Part shown: positions 1 to 5,275 of the stretch, one piece after another
Position numbering within the stretch: position 1 is the stretch's first letter
How the letters are laid out: each line of letters starts with the position of its first letter
Program-made: the position numbers and the translations under genes
Assembly: GCA_023416875.1 (NCBI GenBank)
Contig: JAEZGT010000302.1
Span: forward strand, 1-5,275
From: Pseudomonadota bacterium
GTDB taxonomy: Bacteria > Pseudomonadota > Gammaproteobacteria > Pseudomonadales > Cellvibrionaceae
Reading direction: 5' to 3'
DNA length: 5,275 bases
Notes under the pieces: model-generated
The model's input: the letters and a program-made list of their open reading frames with translations, nothing else
What the model was told of the DNA's origin: nothing
The model's database searches: none

Positions 1-2738
1 GCGTATCGCAAAAAGGCGTCAGAGTTTACCCTATCCAGTACTCGCTTCATACGGTGTTGGCTTGAATACCAGGCGCCTTGGTTCATGGGCTCTTCCTGAC
101 ACCAGATAACATCCGTCACATGCTCAAATGGTTTGAGCGCGAGACGCAGGTCTTCCTCGGGGAACGGGTAAAGTTGTTCGATGCGCACCAAAGCCACGTT
201 TGTCTGCTGACGCTCTTCGCGGGCTTCAAACAAGTGGTAATACACCTTGCCGCTGCACAGGATGACGCGCTTGACCTGGGACGGATCAACTGTGTCGTCC
301 CCTATCACTGTTTTAAAGCTGCCATGGGCGAGCTCTTCCAATGTGGAAGTGGCAAGTTTGTGGCGCAAAATCCACTTGGGACTCATCACCACCAGCGGCC
401 GTCGCATTGGGCGGATCGCCTGGCGACGCAGCATGTGGTAGACCTGAGCCGGTGTGGTGGGGATGCACACCTGAATGTTGTGCTCGGCGCACAGCTGCAA
501 GAATCGCTCAAGGCGTGCCGATGAGTGCTCAGGCCCCTGCCCTTCATAACCGTGGGGCAGCAATAGCGTCAGACCACACAAGCGGCCCCATTTATGCTCA
601 CCACTGGTGATGAACTGGTCGATCACTACCTGGGCGCCGTTGGCGAAGTCACCGAATTGCGCTTCCCATATCACCAGCCCATTAGGCGCGGTAGTGGCGT
701 AGCCATATTCGAAAGCCAATACGGCTTCTTCAGACAAAAATGAATCGTAGATTGCAAACGGCGGCTGGCCTTCAAACAGGTTTTGCAACGGCACATAGGC
801 TTCGCCGGTCTTCTGGTTGTGCACAACCGCATGGCGGTGTGAAAAGGTACCGCGGCCCACGTCCTGACCAGTAAGGCGAATTCGATATCCCTGCTCCAAC
901 AAGGTGGCGTACGCCATGGTTTCCGCCATACCCCAGTTGATCGGCAGCGCACCACCGGCCATTTTCAGACGGTCCTCATAGATTTTGCTGACTTGCTTCT
1001 GAACGACCACGCCGTCCGGAATAAGGCAGGATTTCTCTGCGACTGCTTGCAAGGCCTGCAGGTCATAACCGGTATCCGCAGGTGTTTGCCAGTCGTGGCC
1101 GAGGTAAGGCGTCCAATCGACGAACAAAGTGCGGTCCGGCTCGCTGACCAAGCCGCGCGCCACGTGCTCACCGCGGTCGAGCGCTGCGCGGTATTCCGTC
1201 GCCATTTCATCGACCTGCTGTTCGGTTAACAACTGCTGCTGCACTAAACGCTCGGCGTACAGTGTGCGGGTGGTTTTGTGCTTGCGAATGGCGTTGTACA
1301 TCAACGGCTGCGTAGCGGACGGCTCATCCGTTTCGTTGTGGCCGCGACGGCGGTAACACACGAGATCGATCACCACGTCTTTTTTGAATTCGTTGCGATA
1401 ATCCATCGCCAAACGAGTGACGAATACCACGGCTTCCGGATCGTCGCCGTTGACGTGGAAGATCGGGGTCTCGATGATTTTCGCCACGTCGGTGCAGTAA
1501 TCGGTGGAGCGCGCATCTTCTTTGCGGCTGGTGGTAAACCCGACCTGGTTATTGATCACGATATGGATGGTACCGCCGGTTTTGTACGCGCGGGTCTGGG
1601 ACATCTGGAAGGTTTCCATGACCACACCCTGGCCGGCAAAGGCTGCGTCACCGTGGAGCACGACCGGAACTACACGTGTGCCCACCACGTCTTGACGGCG
1701 GTCCTGACGCGCACGCACGGAACCTTCCACCACCGGAGCAACAATTTCCAGGTGTGACGGGTTGAAGGCCATGGCCAAGTGCATTTCGCCGCCGGGGGTC
1801 ATGACGTTGGATGAAAAACCTTGGTGATATTTCACGTCACCGGAGGTATCCACCAATTTTTTGCCTTCGAACTCGTTAAACAATTCCGCAGGGTTTTTTC
1901 CGAGGATATTCACCAAGGTATTGAGGCGACCGCGGTGGGCCATGCCGATGACCATCTCTTTGGCGCCGTAGGTACCAGCGCGCTTGATGGCTTCATCCAG
2001 CATTGGGATCAAGCTTTCGCCACCTTCAAGGCCAAAACGCTTGGTGCCCGGGTATTTACTGTCGAGGTGACGCTCCAAACCTTCAGCGGCGGTGAGGCTC
2101 TGCAGCAGCGACACTTTTTCTGCAGGATCCAAAACCGCAGTGGAACGCTGGCTTTCGAGGCGGTTCAACAGCCATTTGCGCTCGGCGAAATTGGTGATGT
2201 GCATGACCTCTGCGCCGACCGTACCGCAGTAGGTTTTCTCCAAATCGGCGACAATTTCGCGCAGTGGCGCTTCCGCCTTGCCGAAGGACAAATCACCGGT
2301 CTGAAATACCACGTCGAGATCCGCCGCAGTGAGGCCGTGAAAATTCAGATCGAGCTCTGCCAGGTTAGTGGCACGGGTGAGACCGAGAGGATCCAGGCTG
2401 GCTTTCTTGTGGCCGCTCAGGCGATAGGCGTTAACCAACTGCACCACTTCGACCTGCTTGCGCTCATGTTTGACGTCGGTTGCACCAGTCCCCGGAGCCA
2501 ACATCGGTCGCGAACGGCTTTTTCCCAACTGCTCGAAATATTCGATGATTTCCGAATGCGGAATGTCGTTGGCGACCACCCCATTGACGCGAGGCAACTG
2601 CTCAAAATAGGTGCGCCACTCGCTGGAAACAGAGCTCGGATCGCGCAGAAAGGACTCGTACAAACCTTCCACGTAGGCGGCATTGCCACCGGAAATATGG
2701 GAAGTGCTCCACAGGAGCTCCATCAGATTTTGCTGCAT
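1..2738 (-). CDS. sucA: 2-oxoglutarate dehydrogenase E1 component (SucA), 3' end cut by the window edge
   Basis: Thiamine-diphosphate-dependent E1 subunit of the cytoplasmic 2-oxoglutarate dehydrogenase complex. It decarboxylates 2-oxoglutarate and transfers the succinyl group to the lipoyl group of E2 (SucB). I translated 912 codons from the ATG at 2738 to the left edge without a stop or frameshift. The last visible residues, LRYA, match the E. coli SucA tail, so roughly 30 residues are missing. Visible parts are: the E1o N-terminal helix region (about 1-45); MAHRGRLN with His268 and YHQGFSS with His305, equivalent to the E. coli active-site His260 and His298; the diphosphate/Mg-binding pair Gly363-Asp364 and Asn396-Asn397; the pyrimidine-binding transketolase-like domain with RGTFSHRHAV (about 630), FEYGYAT (about 678) and GYEGQGPEHSSAR (about 730-743); and the C-terminal EEPMNQGAW (882-890). 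The start is firm, because an in-frame TAA lies six codons upstream (2754-2756) with no other ATG between. sdhB lies 222 bases upstream on the same strand, and sucB is expected next. Confidence 0.97.
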   Translation of the reverse strand, partial: MQQNLMELLWSTSHISGGNAAYVEGLYESFLRDPSSVSSEWRTYFEQLPRVNGVVANDIPHSEIIEYFEQLGKSRSRPMLAPGTGATDVKHERKQVEVVQLVNAYRLSGHKKASLDPLGLTRATNLAELDLNFHGLTAADLDVVFQTGDLSFGKAEAPLREIVADLEKTYCGTVGAEVMHITNFAERKWLLNRLESQRSTAVLDPAEKVSLLQSLTAAEGLERHLDSKYPGTKRFGLEGGESLIPMLDEAIKRAGTYGAKEMVIGMAHRGRLNTLVNILGKNPAELFNEFEGKKLVDTSGDVKYHQGFSSNVMTPGGEMHLAMAFNPSHLEIVAPVVEGSVRARQDRRQDVVGTRVVPVVLHGDAAFAGQGVVMETFQMSQTRAYKTGGTIHIVINNQVGFTTSRKEDARSTDYCTDVAKIIETPIFHVNGDDPEAVVFVTRLAMDYRNEFKKDVVIDLVCYRRRGHNETDEPSATQPLMYNAIRKHKTTRTLYAERLVQQQLLTEQQVDEMATEYRAALDRGEHVARGLVSEPDRTLFVDWTPYLGHDWQTPADTGYDLQALQAVAEKSCLIPDGVVVQKQVSKIYEDRLKMAGGALPINWGMAETMAYATLLEQGYRIRLTGQDVGRGTFSHRHAVVHNQKTGEAYVPLQNLFEGQPPFAIYDSFLSEEAVLAFEYGYATTAPNGLVIWEAQFGDFANGAQVVIDQFITSGEHKWGRLCGLTLLLPHGYEGQGPEHSSARLERFLQLCAEHNIQVCIPTTPAQVYHMLRRQAIRPMRRPLVVMSPKWILRHKLATSTLEELAHGSFKTVIGDDTVDPSQVKRVILCSGKVYYHLFEAREERQQTNVALVRIEQLYPFPEEDLRLALKPFEHVTDVIWCQEEPMNQGAWYSSQHRMKRVLDRVNSDAFLRY

Positions 2739-2742
2739 GTTG

Positions 2743-2748
2743 TCCACC
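2743..2748 (-). promoter_or_regulatory. weak ribosome binding site of sucA
   Basis: On the minus strand GGTGGA lies four bases before the sucA ATG. It is only a partial match to AGGAGG and the spacing is short, so translation initiation may be modest. It is nonetheless the best candidate, because the reading frame closes six codons upstream. Confidence 0.45.
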
Positions 2749-2783
2749 GTCGATTAAGCCGACCAAGTGTTGAAAGCGCAGTT

Positions 2784-2802
2784 GACCGCCACTCGGGCGA
2801 CC
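2784..2802 (-). other. possible RNA hairpin upstream of sucA
   Basis: Read as minus-strand RNA, GGUCGCC and GGCGGUC pair over seven positions (two of them G-U) around a five-base loop. It sits about 45 bases before the sucA start. No U tract follows, so it is not an intrinsic terminator. It could be an mRNA leader structure or chance; I found nothing linking it to a known element. Confidence 0.25.
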
Positions 2803-2861
2803 GCAAACCAGTGAAGAGCCTGGCGTGCGCCTGTGAACGACTCAGTTATGGCTGTTCAGGC

Positions 2862-2887
2862 TGTCACCGCATCCACTGGCGGCGACA
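2862..2887 (-). other. possible RNA hairpin just downstream of the sdhB terminator
   Basis: In minus-strand RNA, UGUCGCCGC pairs with GCGGUGACA over nine positions, one of them G-U, around an eight-base loop. That position would be an A-C mismatch in plus-strand RNA, so the hairpin suits the minus-strand transcript better. Its first arm overlaps a segment (2882-2889) that could instead pair with the stretch just after sdhB (2944-2951), giving two mutually exclusive folds. No U tract follows it. Confidence 0.35.
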
Positions 2888-2891
2888 CGCT

Positions 2892-2912
2892 AAAACCCCG
2901 CCGTTGGCGGGG
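2892..2912 (-). terminator. rho-independent terminator-like hairpin after sdhB
   Basis: In the direction of transcription, a perfect seven-base-pair GC-only stem (CCCCGCC, loop AAC, GGCGGGG) is followed at once by TTTT and then AG. The stem begins 49 bases past the sdhB stop codon. Form and position fit an intrinsic terminator for the sdh operon. The U run is only four bases, so it may be leaky and let some transcription continue into sucA, consistent with the sdh-suc co-transcription known in E. coli. The plus-strand reading lacks a U run after the stem, so the signal belongs to the minus strand. Confidence 0.7.
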
Positions 2913-2930
2913 GTCAATATTTGGTTTGTT

Positions 2931-2946
2931 ACGGCCCGCGAGCCGT
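2931..2946 (-). other. small possible hairpin directly after sdhB
   Basis: ACGGC and GCCGT can pair over five bases around a six-base loop, starting 14 bases past the sdhB stop in the direction of transcription. Its first arm overlaps by three bases the segment 2944-2951 that can pair with 2882-2889. It is short and may be chance, or it may add protection to the 3' end of the sdh mRNA. Confidence 0.2.
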
Positions 2947-2960
2947 GTCGCTCCTGCGGT

Positions 2961-3665
2961 TTAAACACCGCGCTGGAGCAACATATTGCGTATGTGGCCG
3001 ATGGCACGGGTGGGATTCAGCCCTTTCGGGCAGACCGCCACGCAGTTCTGGATGCCGTGGCAGCGGAAAACGCTGAACGGATCATCCAACTTGCCCAAGC
3101 GATGTTCCGTCGCTGTGTCACGGCTGTCAGCCAGAAAGCGGTAGGCCTGGAGCAGACCCGCCGGCCCGATAAACTTGTCCGGATTCCACCAGAAGGATGG
3201 GCAACTGGTGGAACAGCAAGCGCACAGAATGCATTCGTAGAGCCCGTCAAGTTTGGCACGATCTTCCGGAGACTGCAGGCGTTCAATTGCGGGCGCTGGA
3301 TTATGGTTCTGCAAGAAGGGTTCGATCTTGCGATATTGCTCATAGAACTGAGACATATCGATCACCAGATCGCGGACCACCGGCAGCCCCGGCAATGGGC
3401 GTAACACCAAACGGTTGTTTTTCACGCTCTCTGATAGCGAGGTGATGCACGCAAGGCCATTCTTGCCGGAGATATTCATACCATCAGAGCCGCAAACACC
3501 TTCGCGGCAGGAACGGCGGTAAGCCAAGGTGGGATCCTGCGCTTTGAGAAGCTCCAGCACGTCCAGCACCATCAAGTCCTTACCCTGAGTGTCCACCTCA
3601 TAGGTTTTCATATAAGGGGCTTTATCGGTTTCCGGGTTGTAACGGTAGACTTCGACTTTCAACAT
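2961..3665 (-). CDS. sdhB: succinate dehydrogenase iron-sulfur subunit (SdhB)
   Basis: Electron-transfer subunit of complex II, carrying electrons from the FAD of SdhA to quinone at the inner face of the cytoplasmic membrane. It is complete at 234 residues (E. coli has 238). The N-terminal plant-type ferredoxin domain (about 1-100) has [2Fe-2S] ligands Cys53, Cys58 and Cys73. The third ligand position is Asp61, as in E. coli (Asp63), where many homologues have Cys. The C-terminal ferredoxin-like domain has [4Fe-4S] ligands Cys145, Cys148, Cys151 and Cys212, and [3Fe-4S] ligands Cys155, Cys202 and Cys208. Residues Pro156, Trp160, His203 and Ile205 match the E. coli positions lining the ubiquinone site. 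The ATG lies 22 bases after the sdhA stop and has a plausible ribosome binding site; the protein start MLKVEVYRYNPETD aligns with known SdhB N-termini. It is co-transcribed with sdhA, and a terminator-like hairpin follows. Confidence 0.98.
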   Translation of the reverse strand: MLKVEVYRYNPETDKAPYMKTYEVDTQGKDLMVLDVLELLKAQDPTLAYRRSCREGVCGSDGMNISGKNGLACITSLSESVKNNRLVLRPLPGLPVVRDLVIDMSQFYEQYRKIEPFLQNHNPAPAIERLQSPEDRAKLDGLYECILCACCSTSCPSFWWNPDKFIGPAGLLQAYRFLADSRDTATEHRLGKLDDPFSVFRCHGIQNCVAVCPKGLNPTRAIGHIRNMLLQRGV

Positions 3666-3669
3666 TTGA

Positions 3670-3681
3670 CCCTTTTACCTC
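3670..3681 (-). promoter_or_regulatory. ribosome binding site of sdhB
   Basis: The minus-strand gap between the sdhA stop and the sdhB ATG contains GAGG (12 bases before the ATG) and AAGGG (4 bases before). Neither is ideally spaced, and either or both could serve. The site follows directly on the sdhA stop codon, which would suit translational coupling. Confidence 0.55.
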
Positions 3682-3687
3682 ACTCGA

Positions 3688-5275
3688 TTAATAGGTACGG
3701 ATTTTGGGCTCGAAAGCTTGCATGGTTTTCGGCGCGAAATTGACAGCTCGTTTGCCCACACGTTTATCAGTGGGGAAGTACAGCGAATGGCACAGCCAGT
3801 TTTGATCGTCGCGCTCCTGATAATCTTCGCGTGCATGGGCACCGCGGGATTCTTTGCGCTCTTCCGCAGCAATCGCCGTCGCTTCAGCGACCTCAAACAA
3901 ATTCTGCACTTCCAGAGCTTCGATGCGCGCGGTGTTGAACGCGTTGCTCTTGTCTTGCAGCCAGATGTTGTCCATGCGCTCCCGCAGTGCGGCGAGTTGC
4001 TTGATGCCTTCCTGCATGTATTCGCCTTTGCGGAACACACCGAAGTAGTTCTGCATGATGGTCTGCAATTCTTTGCGCAACACCGTTGGTGATTCACCAG
4101 ACTGCGATTGATTGAGACGGTTCAGCCGTGACATTGCCGCTTCTATATCGCTGTCGCTCGCTGGTCGATATTCGACACCCTCGCGCAGGGCTTTTTCGAT
4201 GTACATCCCGGATGCACGACCGAATACCACCAAATCCAGGAGAGAGTTGCCACCCAGGCGATTCGCGCCGTGGACGGACACACAGGCGACTTCGCCACAA
4301 GCATAGAAGCCCGGAATAACTTTGTCGTTGCCTTCGGCGTCCTGAGTGAGCGCCTGGCCGTCGATGTTGGTAACAATGCCTCCCATCATGTAATGACATG
4401 TGGGTACAACAGGAATGGGCTCTTTGCCCGGATCCGCGTGGGCAAAGGTGCGTGACAACTCGAGAATTCCGGGAAGTTTTTCATTCAGAGTCTGTTCGCC
4501 GAGGTGATCGAGCTTCAGATACACATGGTCACCGTTAGGACCACACCCACGACCGTCGAGAATTTCCAGAATCATGGAACGGGCCACCACATCGCGGCCC
4601 GCGAGATCCTTGGCATTCGGAGCGTAGCGCTCCATAAACCGCTCGCCATTTTTATTGATCAGATAACCGCCTTCACCACGGCAACCCTCGGTGACCAGCA
4701 CACCGGCGCCGGCAATCCCTGTCGGGTGGAACTGCCACATTTCGATATCCTGCACTGGAAATCCAGCGCGGATAGACATACCAATGCCGTCTCCGGTATT
4801 GATGTGGGCATTGGTGGTAGACGCATAAATCCGTCCGGCACCACCGGTGGCAAATACCGTCGCTTTGGAACGGATATAAACGGTTTCACCATCTTCCATA
4901 TTGATGGCGATGACACCGACCACTGCTCCGTCCTGATTCTTGACGATATCGACGGCAAACCACTCGTTCAGAAAGACGGTGTTATTGCGGACATTCTGTT
5001 GATACAGGGTATGCAGAAGCGCATGGCCAGTACGGTCAGCCGCTGCGCAAGTGCGTGCAGCCTGGCCGCCGCGGCCGAAATCCTTGGATTGGCCACCGAA
5101 TGGACGCTGATAAATGCGGCCGTTATCCGTACGGGAAAATGGCAGGCCCATATGTTCGAGTTCGAATACGGCCTCGGGGCCGACCGAACACATGTACTCA
5201 ATGGCGTCCTGGTCGCCGATGTAGTCGGAGCCTTTCACCGTGTCGTACATGTGCCAGCGCCAGTCGTCGTTAGGG
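3688..5275 (-). CDS. sdhA: succinate dehydrogenase flavoprotein subunit (SdhA), 5' end cut by the window edge
   Basis: Catalytic subunit of complex II, which oxidises succinate to fumarate with covalently bound FAD. The frame is open through the right edge and 528 residues are visible. The first eight, PNDDWRWH, precede MYDTVKGSDYIGDQ and align with E. coli HEDNWEWH, so the Met codon at 5250 is internal and not the start. About 60 residues are missing, including the GxGxxG nucleotide-binding motif and the FAD-linking histidine. Counting from that internal Met, the active-site residues are all present: His175 (QFHPTG), Thr187-Glu188 (LVTEGCRGEGG), the proton-relay Arg219 (AGRDVVAR), His286 (PTCHYMMGG) and Arg331 (GANRLGGNSLLDL). 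They correspond to E. coli His242, Thr254-Glu255, Arg286, His354 and Arg399. The C-terminal helical domain ends in PKIRTY, identical to E. coli. sdhB follows after 22 bases; sdhC and sdhD should lie upstream, outside the window. Confidence 0.98.
   Translation of the reverse strand, partial: PNDDWRWHMYDTVKGSDYIGDQDAIEYMCSVGPEAVFELEHMGLPFSRTDNGRIYQRPFGGQSKDFGRGGQAARTCAAADRTGHALLHTLYQQNVRNNTVFLNEWFAVDIVKNQDGAVVGVIAINMEDGETVYIRSKATVFATGGAGRIYASTTNAHINTGDGIGMSIRAGFPVQDIEMWQFHPTGIAGAGVLVTEGCRGEGGYLINKNGERFMERYAPNAKDLAGRDVVARSMILEILDGRGCGPNGDHVYLKLDHLGEQTLNEKLPGILELSRTFAHADPGKEPIPVVPTCHYMMGGIVTNIDGQALTQDAEGNDKVIPGFYACGEVACVSVHGANRLGGNSLLDLVVFGRASGMYIEKALREGVEYRPASDSDIEAAMSRLNRLNQSQSGESPTVLRKELQTIMQNYFGVFRKGEYMQEGIKQLAALRERMDNIWLQDKSNAFNTARIEALEVQNLFEVAEATAIAAEERKESRGAHAREDYQERDDQNWLCHSLYFPTDKRVGKRAVNFAPKTMQAFEPKIRTY

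Noticed and set aside
78..524. A 148-codon plus-strand frame, with similar ones at 1278-1757 and 3718-4092.
   Set aside because: These are antisense shadows of sucA and sdhA; the translations are low-meaning and the genes on the minus strand are continuous and conserved.
671..1210. Two minus-strand open frames (671-955 and 965-1210) that might suggest a broken gene.
   Set aside because: Both lie in a different phase from sucA. The sucA frame itself is uninterrupted through this stretch and matches known SucA throughout, so there is no frameshift.
2830..2860. Imperfect inverted repeat (TGAAC and GTTCA arms about 15 bases apart) that could be an operator.
   Set aside because: Only five perfectly paired bases with a bulged extension and a long gap; it matches no operator I know and is within chance expectation.
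2739..2890. A possible sucA promoter, such as GTGACA with CATAAC or a CTTAAT -10 near the sucA start.
   Set aside because: GTGACA and CATAAC are only 11 bases apart, and CTTAAT has no acceptable -35 element 16-18 bases upstream. None of the combinations is convincing for sigma-70, and I cannot score other sigma factors by eye.
1821..3404. A 527-codon open frame on the plus strand, opposite sucA, the spacer and sdhB.
   Set aside because: It is the frame exactly complementary to the codons of sucA and sdhB, which share a phase because the spacer is 222 bases. It stays open because those genes rarely use TTA, CTA or TCA codons. It begins at a TTG, its translation resembles no protein family I recognise, and the opposite strand encodes two unmistakable enzymes.
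5250..5250. The Met codon at 5250 as the start of sdhA.
   Set aside because: The frame continues upstream to the window edge, and the eight preceding residues align with E. coli SdhA, so this Met is internal and corresponds to about residue 69.

Overview
The window is a piece of a core tricarboxylic-acid-cycle locus, with every gene on the minus strand. In the direction of transcription (right to left) the order is sdhA (its 5' end is cut by the right edge), sdhB (complete), a 222-base spacer, and sucA (its 3' end is cut by the left edge). This matches the sdhCDAB-sucAB(CD) order of gammaproteobacteria. sdhC and sdhD would be expected beyond the right edge, and sucB beyond the left. The proteins align by eye, nearly residue for residue, with the Escherichia coli and Pseudomonas SdhA, SdhB and SucA sequences I remember. 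SdhB looks especially Pseudomonas-like. With a moderately high GC content, this suggests a gammaproteobacterium, perhaps near Pseudomonadales/Cellvibrionales. The genus cannot be settled from this window.

Region by region: 1-2738 is sucA, the E1 subunit of 2-oxoglutarate dehydrogenase, open from its ATG to the window edge with no frameshift found. 2739-2960 is the spacer. It holds a rho-independent terminator-like hairpin with a short U tract, three further possible RNA hairpins, and a weak ribosome binding site for sucA. 2961-3665 is sdhB, the iron-sulfur subunit of succinate dehydrogenase. 3666-3687 is a 22-base gap carrying the sdhB ribosome binding site. 3688-5275 is sdhA, the flavoprotein subunit, lacking about 60 N-terminal residues. 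I see no tRNA, rRNA, CRISPR array, insertion sequence or plus-strand gene.

Together the genes encode neighbouring steps of the cycle. SucA, with SucB and lipoamide dehydrogenase, turns 2-oxoglutarate into succinyl-CoA. SdhA and SdhB form the cytoplasm-facing catalytic half of complex II, which oxidises succinate to fumarate and passes electrons through FAD and three iron-sulfur clusters to quinone. The only part not explained by ordinary housekeeping genes is the structured sdhB-sucA spacer, whose terminator-like element could reduce transcription from sdh into suc. I found no evidence of a novel system.
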